25,634 bases of DNA from Candidatus Cloacimonadota bacterium (GCA_023421135.1 JAEZUG010000027.1:1-25634); one strand, 5' to 3'; shown: positions 6,126 to 14,671, counted from the stretch's first letter. The notes: a model not told the origin generated them from the sequence alone. Program-made: numbers and translations.

Positions 6126-9099
6126 TGGTCTGATCAATAAGATCGACTACACCGAAAAGGGCTATCTGATGCTGTGCGTCTTTGGCATTCCCTATCTGCA
6201 TGGAGACGATGTGGAGCGGGCTTTTATCGCTGCCACCAGGATCACTCAGATCAAACCCGCCGGGATCAGCCTGAAGCTGGGCATCAACTATAGCAATATC
6301 TATGTGGGCAGGATTGGTGCCACGGGACGCTGGGAATATGGCATCATCGGCAATGCGGTCAATATCGCTGCCCGGCTGATGTCCCACGCCGGCAGTGGTG
6401 AGATCTGCATCTCAGATGAGATTGTGCAGCGCATCTCCTTCCGCTTTGAGACCCAGTTCCTGCAGGAAACCCGGGTGAAAGGCATCAAGGAGCCCATCGG
6501 CATTCATAAACTGGTGCGGGAATTGCCTCAGGAATGGAACCACTATCAGAAAATGCACAAAGACCGTCCGCTTTGCCTGGAGGGGGCTGATCTGCAGGAA
6601 GCTCTGGAGAGTCTGGCTGCCGGCCGGGAGAGCCTGGTGCGCATCAGCGGGTTGCAGGGCAGCGGCAAAAGCTATGCTGTGTGGTTGATCTGCAGCCGTT
6701 TGGACGAGCTGGGCAAGCCCTATGAGATCATCAGCACAGATTCCTACAATCAGAGCCTGCGCCTGGAGATCTTCTACCGTTCGGTGCGTCTGGGGCTGGG
6801 ACTGGTGAACCTCAGAGAGCAATTTGGCGAGCTGTGTGCCTTCCTTGCCGAGCACGGAATTGCCCACGATCCTGCCATCCTCAGGAGGCAGCTCTTTGAG
6901 ACCGGTGCAGGAGCCTCAACGCAGGAGACGGAGCTGGTTCAAAGCTGCATCTTTGACCTGCTCGCTATCCTGTATCCTGCCCAGAAAGCTTTGGTGATCG
7001 ATCCGCTCGATCTCTTTGATCCCCAATCCCGGGATCTTCTGTTCAAGCTTGCCCGGCGGAATCTTGCCGAAGGTGGCATCGTGGTGCTCAGTTCCACTGA
7101 GCCCGAGCTTTGGAACCCAGGAGACTATTTCCGGCAGTGTGATGTGAGCCTCAAAGCGCTCAATAATGCTCAGTGCCTGCAGATGATCCACTCTGGCCTG
7201 GCTCTGATCAGCCGGGAAGCCTCGCGGGAGCTCTGCCGCATCTCGGGTGGGAATCCCGGCTTCCTGACAGAATTGATCGGGCAGATTGGCAGGCATCACG
7301 GCTCCAGCGATCTCATCACTCTGGGGGATATCCACAATCTGCAAAACAGCGGCCTGATCCCGGATAGGATCGAGAATCTGCTGCTCTGCGGCTTTGATGC
7401 TCTGTCCCAGGAGCTCAAGAGCTTTCTCCGCAATGCCAGCATCTTCCCGGGCTCTTTCAGTCTGGAGGATCTGCAGCGCTCCACAGAGATCAACCCCAAG
7501 CTCCTGGAGAAGCTTTTGACCCAGGTTCTGAAAGCCGGCTGGCTGCTGCTGGCGGATCTGCTGCCGCAGCCGGTTTACCGCTTTTCAAATAGCCTCCTGC
7601 GGGAAAGCATCTACCAAAACATCCTGCTTTCCGAGAAGAAAAACCTGCATCTGCGCATGGCCAGATACCTGCAGGAACACTCTGCCGCAGACGATCCTGA
7701 GAGCCTGGAACTGACTGCTTATCACTATATTGGCACCCGGGAGGATTCTGCCATCTGCCTCTGGGCAAAGCGTTTGGCCTTGTTTTACGAAGCTCGCGGA
7801 GCACTCGAGCTTAGCAGGAAGAATTGGGATTTGCTCTCTGAGCACAGCTCCGATAAAACAGAGAAACTGGAAGCCAAGCTCTCGGCGCTGGAGATCAGCC
7901 TGAAGCTGGCAGAAAACGACTCTGCTCTGGAGGACCTGGAGAATCTGCAAGCTCTGGAGCAGCAACCCGGTCTGCTGCGAGACCGCTATTTCTGCCTTTG
8001 GGCGATGTATCTGAACAACTCTTCCCGCTTTCCGGAGCTGCGCAGTTTCACAGAAGCCAGGCTCCCTCTGGTGCAGGATCCACTGCTGGCCTTCCGCCTG
8101 AGAGTGCAGTATCTGGAAATGCTGGCATCCCAAGGTGAGCCGGAGCTCTTTCTGGAGCATGCCCTGCCGCTCTACAAGGCTTTGGATGAACACAGGGAAG
8201 CCGCAGAGCTCAGCACCCTGTGCGGAGTGATTGGGCAGTTCTATATGAACCAGGGTTATTACAAAAAGGCATATCAGTTCTATCACCGCAAAGCCAGGCT
8301 GGCAGAGCGCCTGCGCGATCCCATCGGTAGAAGAATAGCCAGCTCCGGGATGGGCAACGCTCTCTTCCGCCAGGGTAAAAAAGCCGAAGCTCTGGACTTG
8401 CACCAACAATCCCTGGAGATCAGTGAAAAGAGCGGAGACCGCAATGGCTACTCCAAGGCGTTGCTCAATATCGGTGCCTTCCACCGCAATCAGGGGAACT
8501 ATGCCGAGGCTTTGAGCCACTATGAAAAGAGCCTCCTGATCGCCCGGCACATGGGCAACCTGATGCAGGAATCCATCATCATCTACGATATTGGAGAGCT
8601 ATACAGCTATCAGGAAAAACACCTTGAAGCTCTGCAGATGTTTCAGGAATCCCTCTCTATTGCAGAGCGGATTGGCGACGAGAGCGGGAAGTCCTTTTGT
8701 TTTGACGCCATTGGCGATAACTACTTCAAACGCGGCCTGATCGCCGAGGCCAAAGCCACTTACGAGGCCAATCTGGAGCTGCAACTGCGGATCAACGACC
8801 GCGAAGGCATCGCTCATACCTATGGCAATCTGGGTAATATCGCCAAGACGGATTCCAATTGGGAAGCAGCCCGCTCTTTCTATCGAAAACAGCTCGAGAT
8901 TCTTTCAGCAGTGGGAGATCTGGATGGCTCCGGCCGAGCCTGGTTCAATCTTGCCATGATCGATCTGGAAACAGAGGATCCCGCCTCTGCACGTCCCAAG
9001 CTGCAAACAGCTTTGGAGCTCTTCAACAGTTGCAGTGCAGACTATTATATCAAGCTCACCCAGGAACAGCTCGGAGCCCTGGATCAGCAAAATCTCTAA
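6082..9099 (+). CDS. sAC-like cyclase, C-terminal part: C2 domain, P-loop NTPase, TPR repeats
   Basis: This 1005-aa frame continues the cyclase. It is open further upstream (to 5749), but that part is a shadow of the C1 frame. The ATG at 6082 has GGAG upstream and could allow internal initiation. Residues from about 6 onward finish the C2 cyclase domain: a lysine at 20 (NKIDYTEKG) aligns with the adenine-contacting Lys, and N94 and R98 in GNAVNIAARL match the transition-state residues. C2 lacks the metal aspartates, so C1 and C2 would build one active site together. A P-loop NTPase follows (GLQGSGKS, 190-197; Walker-B-like LVIDPLDLFD, Asp 307), then helical sequence and at least six TPR-type repeats (about 700-985). 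The order is that of ADCY10-like and bacterial 'adenylate/guanylate cyclase, AAA, TPR' proteins. It is probably cytoplasmic; the nucleotide made is not certain, because the second specificity position is Gly (YGIIG). Confidence 0.88.
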   Translation: MASSFARFSVVYRYDGLINKIDYTEKGYLMLCVFGIPYLHGDDVERAFIAATRITQIKPAGISLKLGINYSNIYVGRIGATGRWEYGIIGNAVNIAARLMSHAGSGEICISDEIVQRISFRFETQFLQETRVKGIKEPIGIHKLVRELPQEWNHYQKMHKDRPLCLEGADLQEALESLAAGRESLVRISGLQGSGKSYAVWLICSRLDELGKPYEIISTDSYNQSLRLEIFYRSVRLGLGLVNLREQFGELCAFLAEHGIAHDPAILRRQLFETGAGASTQETELVQSCIFDLLAILYPAQKALVIDPLDLFDPQSRDLLFKLARRNLAEGGIVVLSSTEPELWNPGDYFRQCDVSLKALNNAQCLQMIHSGLALISREASRELCRISGGNPGFLTELIGQIGRHHGSSDLITLGDIHNLQNSGLIPDRIENLLLCGFDALSQELKSFLRNASIFPGSFSLEDLQRSTEINPKLLEKLLTQVLKAGWLLLADLLPQPVYRFSNSLLRESIYQNILLSEKKNLHLRMARYLQEHSAADDPESLELTAYHYIGTREDSAICLWAKRLALFYEARGALELSRKNWDLLSEHSSDKTEKLEAKLSALEISLKLAENDSALEDLENLQALEQQPGLLRDRYFCLWAMYLNNSSRFPELRSFTEARLPLVQDPLLAFRLRVQYLEMLASQGEPELFLEHALPLYKALDEHREAAELSTLCGVIGQFYMNQGYYKKAYQFYHRKARLAERLRDPIGRRIASSGMGNALFRQGKKAEALDLHQQSLEISEKSGDRNGYSKALLNIGAFHRNQGNYAEALSHYEKSLLIARHMGNLMQESIIIYDIGELYSYQEKHLEALQMFQESLSIAERIGDESGKSFCFDAIGDNYFKRGLIAEAKATYEANLELQLRINDREGIAHTYGNLGNIAKTDSNWEAARSFYRKQLEILSAVGDLDGSGRAWFNLAMIDLETEDPASARPKLQTALELFNSCSADYYIKLTQEQLGALDQQNL

Positions 9100-9147
9100 A
9101 TCCGGGTATCTCTTTCTCATCGACACAACAGCATGTTTGCGAAGCGC

Positions 9148-9176
9148 TTGACACAGATTACTCTCTCGAATATCTT
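9148..9176 (+). promoter_or_regulatory. Possible promoter for the small GNAT gene
   Basis: TTGACA (9148-9153), a 17-nt spacer and TATCTT (9171-9176) lie in the 153-bp gap between the cyclase stop and the GNAT start. The -35 match is perfect and the -10 matches four of six positions. The leader to the ATG at 9253 would be about 70 nt. Confidence 0.45.
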
Positions 9177-9252
9177 GTCTTCAGTTGTGGCTTGTTCTGC
9201 CAGTCTGGTGGATTGAACCGCTGCCCAAAATAGTCCAAACAGGGAGTTACCA

Positions 9253-9648
9253 ATGATGATAAAGATATACATCCGCGAGAGAGACGAAGCCAAACTGATG
9301 CAAATGCTGGAAGAAGAAGGCGAAGAATGGGCTTGCTATTGGAAGGGCGAGAACGCAGCCAAGTATCGGGAAGCCCTGGCAAAATCCATCACCTACGTAG
9401 CTTATGAGGGCGAAGAGATCTGTGGATTCTCCCGCTCGCTGGACGATTACGGCTTCTATATCTACGTCTGTGATCTCCTGGTGCGTTCCAGCTACAGAGG
9501 AAAAGGCCTGGGACACGAGCTCATGGAATGCCTGCCGGGCAAGTTCCCCGGACAGACCGTCTATGTGATGAGCGACGTTGATGAATACTATATCGGTCTC
9601 GGATACCCCAAGGAAGGCTCTGTCTTCTTAGTGAAGAGTAACAAGTAA
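9253..9648 (+). CDS. GNAT-family N-acetyltransferase
   Basis: A 131-aa protein with a GNAT fold signature. It has an acidic N-terminal helix region, a strand with YVAYEGEEICGF (49-60), a central strand YIYVCDLLV (69-77), and the acetyl-CoA pyrophosphate loop RGKGLGHEL (82-90, the R/Q-x-x-G-x-G/A motif). The C-terminal FPGQTVYVMSDVDEYYIGLGY resembles the usual strand-5/alpha-4 region in which a tyrosine serves as general acid. GGGAG at 9241-9245 is 7 nt before the ATG, which supports this start. The substrate cannot be told from sequence. It has its own possible promoter and converges on the minus-strand gene ending at 10014, separated only by a repeat element. Confidence 0.85.
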   Translation: MMIKIYIRERDEAKLMQMLEEEGEEWACYWKGENAAKYREALAKSITYVAYEGEEICGFSRSLDDYGFYIYVCDLLVRSSYRGKGLGHELMECLPGKFPGQTVYVMSDVDEYYIGLGYPKEGSVFLVKSNK

Positions 9649-10013
9649 CTTGTCAGTGAACAGAGTGGAAGCGACATCTTGTCGCTTTTGGAGAGTGACC
9701 AGTAACGAGTGACGAGTGACAAGAGCTGCGCTGCTGCCGCGACCCGGGCAAGCTACCGAATAGAACGCAGATGACACAGATGATTATGATAGAACGCAGA
9801 TGACAGGATCAACTGGATCAACAGGATTTTCTCCCACGAATGGACACAAATGAAAGATCACAAATGAACACGAATCTGTTTAATCCGTATAATCCGTAAT
9901 GAAGCCAATCCTTCTAATCCTCAAATCCTGAAATCCTCGTGAAAATAACCTTTAGTCTCCCAGCATCACACCCACGATCTAATCACTAATCCCTAGTCCC
10001 TAATCCCTAATCA
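9649..10013. repeat. Composite intergenic repeat element, copy A
   Basis: This gap between convergent genes consists of recognisable repeat modules. First comes a hairpin (AAGCGACA/TGTCGCTT, 9669-9687), then GAGTGAC-type short repeats, the module GCTGCGCTGCTGCCGC (9725-9740), AAGCTACCGAATAGAAC, and two copies of TAGAACGCAGATGACA (9761-9776, 9790-9805). A run of AATCC/ATCCT repeats follows, then TCCCAGC and an array of TAATCCCTAGTCCC-type heptads abutting the neighbouring stop codon. The same modules in the same order occur at 14220-15420 and 25040-25634. No supported reading frame. Confidence 0.8.
9669..9689 (+). terminator. Hairpin, possible terminator after the GNAT gene
   Basis: AAGCGACA (9669-9676), loop TCT and TGTCGCTT (9680-9687) form a perfect 8-bp stem followed by two more T residues, 20 nt after the GNAT stop. 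The same hairpin occurs at 25047-25063 after the fumarase beta stop, without a T-tract, so it may be a repeat module that sometimes acts as a terminator. Confidence 0.4.
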
Positions 10014-11507
10014 CTACTTCGACAGCACCATTCTCTGGCTGAAGCTCCTCTCCCCTGCCTTCAGGATCAGGATATAGCTTCCGCTGGCACTGGCTCTGCC
10101 CACTTCATCGCGTCCATCCCAAAGCAGCTTATGGCTCCCGCGGGGCTGCTGTCCGGAGAAAAGATTTCTCACCAGTTGTCCACGCAGGTTATAGATCTTC
10201 AGCTCGGTGAACCCAGCGCCTTCCAGCTCGTAACTGATGGTGGTTTCGGGATTGAAGGGATTGGGATAGACACGGCTGATACCTGTAGTAAGTGAGGCTG
10301 GAGGCGTGGGATTGAGGTTGATAGCCTGCAGTTCCACCTGCACGGGGCCAAAGAGCGCGCTGGAGCCATCCAGATCCAGGTTTTGCAGCCAGTAGTAATA
10401 GATTCCCGGTTCGCGGGCCTCGCTATCTACAAAGCTGTAGGCTTGAGCCTGGGAGCTGTTTGTAGCAGCGATGAAGGTGTCGAGCTGCCGGGCAGAAGAG
10501 AGCTCCGGGGTTTGTGAGCGATAGATGCGGTAGCCCAGAACGTTGGTCTCGGTCTGAGTGATCCACTGCAGGCGGATCTGGTTTCCCATCACCACGTTGC
10601 CATTGAAGGACGACATGGTAACCGGCAAGGTGGCGGCAGAAGCTTCCAGCTTGATATAACGGATTTCGTGGAAGGCGGTTTGACCTCCTGTGGCTGAGGC
10701 GATGCCCAGATAAGCCCAGTAGTCGGAGAGGGGAGAAGCGTCTGGATTGAGGGGGTTATTGGTGTTTAGAACATGGGTGTTTTCAAAGGTGGAGCCATTC
10801 CGGTGGTAACTGAAGGTGAGAATTCCATTGGAAGCTTCCAGGCGGGCGCGTACCCAGCCTTCATTGTAGTAGAATTCGGTATCGGCGGCCAAAGAAATGC
10901 CCAGGCCGGAGTGATCCCAGTTATCGAGCTCCACCCAGTGCACATATTCGGTGGAGACCTCCTCGTTATCGTAGTGGTCAAATTCAAAAGCATAGCCACG
11001 GAAGCCGGGGTGGTAGCCCAGGGTTCCATTGGTGGGTACTGAGGGTTTACCGCCCCGGGGAGCGCCCTGATATTGACCGTAACCGCCTTCTACTTTGGCG
11101 GGATCGAAGACTCCGGCGGTTTCAACTGTGGCAGCATCGGCAAAGACTAAGGTGAGGCCATCGGCCCCGATATTGGTCTCGATTCCGTCGTGAGTTTTCC
11201 CCACCCGGATATCCAGATCCAGGCTCCAGGTGCCTTTCATCCTGAATTTCTGTTCTGTATAATAGGCCCAGGCACGGTTCCAGGTGGTATTCTCCGTGAG
11301 ACGCAGGTAATTGTAGCTGTTCTCAGTTTTAAAGAAATCGGCATTGGTTTTTGGGGTGCCGGGATCGGTGTGCCCGGTGCCGATGGTTCCGGCGATATGC
11401 CAGCCCGCAGGGGGTGTGCTGGTGTTAAAAGTCTCGGTGAAGACTGTAATAGCATTAAGTGCAGCCCAAGCAAGCAGGCTCATATATATCAGTAGTAGTT
11501 TCCTCAT
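10014..11507 (-). CDS. Secreted L-type lectin-like protein with FlgD/T9SS-type C-terminal domain
   Basis: A 497-aa exported protein. The start is the ATG at 11507, with AAGGA 8 nt upstream and a signal peptide (MRKLLLIYMSLLAWAALNA); the open frame extends upstream to 11585 but without such features. Residues about 22-290 resemble bacterial L-type (legume-like) lectin domains: GADGLTLVF, GYAFEFDHYDN, and WAYLGIASATGG followed by FHEIRYIKLE. A short Fn3-like domain (about 295-400, IRLQWITQTETNVLGYRIYRS) follows. The last 85 or so residues are the FlgD Ig-like/T9SS type A-like domain (VYPNPFNPETTISYEL, YNLRGQLV, WDGRDEVG, SGSYILIL). It probably binds glycans at the cell surface or is released. 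Its TAG stop is immediately followed, on the minus strand, by the TAGGGATTAGGG-type repeat. Confidence 0.9.
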   Translation of the reverse strand: MRKLLLIYMSLLAWAALNAITVFTETFNTSTPPAGWHIAGTIGTGHTDPGTPKTNADFFKTENSYNYLRLTENTTWNRAWAYYTEQKFRMKGTWSLDLDIRVGKTHDGIETNIGADGLTLVFADAATVETAGVFDPAKVEGGYGQYQGAPRGGKPSVPTNGTLGYHPGFRGYAFEFDHYDNEEVSTEYVHWVELDNWDHSGLGISLAADTEFYYNEGWVRARLEASNGILTFSYHRNGSTFENTHVLNTNNPLNPDASPLSDYWAYLGIASATGGQTAFHEIRYIKLEASAATLPVTMSSFNGNVVMGNQIRLQWITQTETNVLGYRIYRSQTPELSSARQLDTFIAATNSSQAQAYSFVDSEAREPGIYYYWLQNLDLDGSSALFGPVQVELQAINLNPTPPASLTTGISRVYPNPFNPETTISYELEGAGFTELKIYNLRGQLVRNLFSGQQPRGSHKLLWDGRDEVGRASASGSYILILKAGERSFSQRMVLSK

Positions 11508-11647
11508 TTCACACATCCTTGTGTATTTCGCGTCATTATTAGCTCCTTCGTTGGATAAGATAAGCCACCTGTTGTGTATTTGCAAATGGTTCTCAATAAG
11601 ATGATGGGGCAGATGTGGTTATTCAGAGAGGAGAGTGTCTTGTTTAT

Positions 11648-11698
11648 AAAAAAAGAGCTTCGCAACTGCCTGGATCTCCGAGGCAGCGGCGAAGCTCT
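11648..11698 (-). terminator. Intrinsic terminator of the 11724-14186 gene
   Basis: On the minus strand AGAGCTTCGC (11698-11689) pairs perfectly with GCGAAGCTCT (11663-11654), and an inner CTGCCT/AGGCAG stem (11686-11681 with 11671-11666) stacks within it. Seven T residues follow (11654-11648). It lies 26 nt beyond the stop of the upstream minus-strand gene and before the start of the lectin gene, so the two secreted-protein genes are probably separate transcripts. Confidence 0.88.
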
Positions 11699-11723
11699 AA
11701 CTATTAACTTATTAACTCTGAAG

Positions 11724-14186
11724 CTACTCCACTCTCTTCACCCGGTAGAAAGCGCGGTCGGTAGCCTCGGTGCTCCAATAGGTGCGGGATCCCACTCTGG
11801 AGAAGCCTTCGGTGCCGGATACTAAAGTCCAGGGTCCTTCCGGTGAGCTGGCTTCAAAGACTTGGAAGAGCTCATCAGCAGAAGCGCTGTCCCAGCTTAT
11901 CTCCACGTTGGTGCCGGATTGGCTGATCGCCACATTTTGCGGAATGGCGATAGCACTGCCACCGGTGATCCGGAAGTCATCGATAGCCACAGGACTTGCG
12001 AGTGAGTTGCAATTATAGACGAATGCCAGGCGGGCATTGGCGCCATAGTATGCTCCCAAGTCTATGGAGATTTCGGAAGTGTATTGATTGGACTCGGCAG
12101 GGCTGTCAAAGCTCTGCAGAACTTGCCAGCCGGAGTTGGTCTTGATCAAGATATGCAGCTCATTGGGGTTATCCACAGTGCAGAGATAGTTCATCCAGAA
12201 ATGCAGCTCTGAAGACGCACTGAGATTGAAGAAGGGCGTCACCAGCCAGTAGTACTGCGGCATTTGATCGGGAGTGCACCAGATAGCGCCATCTCCGGCG
12301 TGTACATACTGGTTACCCCAGGCATTACCCCAACCTCCGCCCATACCGGGAGAGGGAGCTGAACTAAGGTCGGAACTGACATAGTTGAACCAGCCCTCGG
12401 GAGGCAGGAAGCCGCCTTCAAAATCCTGAGTGTAAGGATAACTGCTGATAATGCTTTCTGTGGAGAAGCTCCAGACGTCTCCCACAGTATATTGAGAGCC
12501 ATTGTAAGCCACTACTCTCCAGTAATATGTCTGGTTTGGCACCATCTCAAAATCAAAGCTGTCGTGCAGTGTTCCATCGTCCTGCACCTTGCAGGTGAAG
12601 CTCATATTGCTCACATCCTGCAGGTTGGTGCCCAGATAGAGCACGCTTCTGTCCTGGTTGTGGCTAGCATCAGAAGAATAGTTCCAGGTGAGGCTGGGAC
12701 TACGGTCGATGGGATATCCCGTGGCATTGTCCCAGGGCATATTGGGATAGGGAGCATAGGGGGGATTGAGGTATTCTGTCACGTTTATCTGCCACTGAAA
12801 GTTCCGGCTGCTGCGGCTGTTGTCGTCCACGCTCAGGAAGATTCCAAAGCTCTCTCCGGCCTGGCTGAGCTCGCTCTGGAAGGTGTAGCTATCGGTAGTG
12901 GAAACAATCTCGCCATTGAGTCGCCAGGTGTAGTTCAGGCTGTGCCCATCGGGATCGGAGGCGATGATTGAGAAGGCCTGGGAGTTCGTGGCCATCAGGT
13001 CGATAGTACTGTTCTCTGGTGTGGGTTCAAAGGGTAGAATCTGCGTGATCTCAATGGGATTATCAATAAAGCCTTCGTAATAGACAACGTTCAGGTCCGA
13101 CATGGAAGTGCCGCCATCGCTGTTTCTCCAGCCGACGGTCACAAAACCCTCATCACCAGCGGCGGCGAAGCTTTTGTACCAGCCGTAGTAATCGAAAGTG
13201 CTATCTGAATAGAGGTATTCTCCGGAGGGAGAATAGAGCAGAACAGAGGGGCGGGAATTGAAGGGAACGGCATAGGCGCCCACGGCTGCCAGATTGCCCC
13301 CGGCGGTCTCGCCCACGGCGGCATATTCAGCGCTTCCGGAAGTGTATTGCCAGAGCAAGGTGCCATTGTATGAAGTGAATAGGGTGTAGCCTTCGCCATC
13401 GTCTTTTCCGGCGGCAAAGATCTCTCCATCGGAAGTTTGGATGGCAGAGTTCAACACCTGAGTGCCGGAGCCGTCGCCCGTGTAAAGAAGTTCCCAAGTG
13501 ATCTCCAGGGATTCATTCAGGCGCACCAGAAGACCGTCCGAACCGCGAGCACCGGCCAGGAGATATCCTCCATCAGCACAGTGTTCCAAAGAACGAACTT
13601 CATTGGCAACGCCCACTGTGGAGATATACACCGGACTGCCAATTTGGGTGCAATTGGAGTCAAATTGGATGATCTCGATATAAGCGCCAGTACCGGAGCC
13701 CCGGTTTCTAAAGACATAAAAAGATCCGGTGGCAGGATTGGTGCAATAGTTCACCGGCAAGTAGGTGAACCGGTTTTGGGATATCACCTGGAAGGTGGTG
13801 GGGTTGATGGTGAAAGCAAAAGCTCCGAAGCCATCTCCCTGGCTGGTGCAGCCGATGAAGACATTGCCGTTGTCCAAAAGCCTGGCATAGATGGCGCGGG
13901 TTCTGCCACTGAGGATATCTGTGAGGGCATAGAGGTTGCCGGCTATAAGGTTGCCGCTGGCGTCGTGGCGGATCACCAGGGGGTATTCTACATAAGTATC
14001 GTTGTAGAGGCTGCTCTGATAGCCCACACTCAGGATGTCTCCATTTGGCAACACGATGGTGCTATTGAGAGCACTTTCCGTGGTGTTCGGGTTATCGGTA
14101 TAGCTCCAGGCTTCTGAGACAACCAGCTCGGCTGCCAGAGGCAAAAACATGATAAGTATAAGGGCAAGAAACACATATCTAAACAT
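11724..14186 (-). CDS. Secreted multi-domain protein: beta-propeller-like, Fn3 and cleaved-adhesin domains
   Basis: An 820-aa exported protein. I choose the ATG at 14186 (GGAG 5 nt upstream, then a hydrophobic signal peptide MFRYVFLALILIMFLPLAAE); the upstream 67-codon extension to 14387 is repeat DNA. The N-terminal half (about 25-385) has repeated strands of the type 'LPNGDILSVG', 'LDNGNVFIG', 'TSDGEIFAAG' and 'TAGGNLAAVG', typical of propeller-forming repeats in extracellular FCB-group proteins. An Ig-like segment (about 400-480) and an Fn3-like segment with YYWRVVAYNG (about 490-590) follow. Next is a 'choice-of-anchor J'/cleaved-adhesin domain (about 595-745: YTQDFEGGFLPPEGW, YWLVTPFFNL, VAIDDFRITG), then a final Fn3-like domain ending FYRVKRVE. 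It lacks the FlgD-like C-terminal domain of its neighbour. Function unknown, probably adhesion or substrate binding. Confidence 0.88.
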   Translation of the reverse strand: MFRYVFLALILIMFLPLAAELVVSEAWSYTDNPNTTESALNSTIVLPNGDILSVGYQSSLYNDTYVEYPLVIRHDASGNLIAGNLYALTDILSGRTRAIYARLLDNGNVFIGCTSQGDGFGAFAFTINPTTFQVISQNRFTYLPVNYCTNPATGSFYVFRNRGSGTGAYIEIIQFDSNCTQIGSPVYISTVGVANEVRSLEHCADGGYLLAGARGSDGLLVRLNESLEITWELLYTGDGSGTQVLNSAIQTSDGEIFAAGKDDGEGYTLFTSYNGTLLWQYTSGSAEYAAVGETAGGNLAAVGAYAVPFNSRPSVLLYSPSGEYLYSDSTFDYYGWYKSFAAAGDEGFVTVGWRNSDGGTSMSDLNVVYYEGFIDNPIEITQILPFEPTPENSTIDLMATNSQAFSIIASDPDGHSLNYTWRLNGEIVSTTDSYTFQSELSQAGESFGIFLSVDDNSRSSRNFQWQINVTEYLNPPYAPYPNMPWDNATGYPIDRSPSLTWNYSSDASHNQDRSVLYLGTNLQDVSNMSFTCKVQDDGTLHDSFDFEMVPNQTYYWRVVAYNGSQYTVGDVWSFSTESIISSYPYTQDFEGGFLPPEGWFNYVSSDLSSAPSPGMGGGWGNAWGNQYVHAGDGAIWCTPDQMPQYYWLVTPFFNLSASSELHFWMNYLCTVDNPNELHILIKTNSGWQVLQSFDSPAESNQYTSEISIDLGAYYGANARLAFVYNCNSLASPVAIDDFRITGGSAIAIPQNVAISQSGTNVEISWDSASADELFQVFEASSPEGPWTLVSGTEGFSRVGSRTYWSTEATDRAFYRVKRVE

Positions 14187-14214
14187 AATCACTCCAGTTT
14201 GAGTAGTGCGCAGC

Positions 14215-14242
14215 ACTCTTTCATGACCATGATAGATGTCAA
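14215..14242 (-). promoter_or_regulatory. Possible promoter for the 11724-14186 gene
   Basis: On the minus strand a perfect TTGACA (14242-14237) lies 50 bp before the ATG, with a weak AAGAGT (14220-14215) after 16 nt. Only the A at position 2 and the T at position 6 of the -10 match. It is listed mainly because the same arrangement recurs before other genes. Confidence 0.25.
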
Positions 14243-14333
14243 TGGATTTTGTTAGAAGTGAGAAGTTAGAAGTGAGGAGGTGGCTTGCGCTGCTTCGCTT
14301 TGGTAGAGGCGGTCGCCGTACCGCCTTTCTTAA

Positions 14334-14360
14334 GTGGTGAAGTGATGAAGTGGTGGAGTG
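14334..14360. repeat. Short 8-bp tandem repeat
   Basis: GTGGTGAA, GTGATGAA, GTGGTGGA and GTG run in tandem, a diverged relative of the 8-bp arrays at 201-278 and 15504-15546. Confidence 0.6.
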
Positions 14361-14447
14361 TGCTGCGCTGCCTCGCGTCGTGGACAAGCTTCCGATAGAA
14401 CACTGATGACGCAGATGATTATGATTAGAAGGATAAACAGAACTTGG

Positions 14448-14515
14448 TCTGCCAATTCACCCCAAAGCCTCACTTAGTTAATCTTTGGGGACCCCGAAAT
14501 CTCCGAATTGGCAGA
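14448..14515. repeat. Nested inverted repeat
   Basis: TCTGCCAATTC (14448-14458) pairs perfectly with GAATTGGCAGA (14505-14515). Inside it CCCCAAAG (14460-14467) pairs with CTTTGGGG (14483-14490). No T-tract follows. Confidence 0.85.
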
Positions 14516-14523
14516 AACAGTGG

Positions 14524-14562
14524 AAAGGCCTGCGGCCTTTGTGGCAATGAGGATATTGCCAC
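14524..14562. repeat. Two adjacent perfect hairpins
   Basis: AAAGGCC-TGC-GGCCTTT (14524-14540) is followed without a gap by GTGGCAAT-GAGGAT-ATTGCCAC (14541-14562). Both stems are perfect. Confidence 0.85.
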
Positions 14563-14671
14563 ACCAACTGCTATCGCCCGCGGGTACGCAAGCCCTGAAG
14601 GGGCGATCATCTAATAGCGATGGGCGGCAGCCCGTCGACCTGGGCAGCTTAGGTTTATCAATAAAACAAAT

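Noticed and set aside
14307..14326. AGGCGGT/ACCGCCT hairpin as a riboswitch or attenuator for the minus-strand gene
   Set aside because: It lies about 120 bp upstream of the start, beyond the likely promoter, and looks like another short dispersed repeat module.
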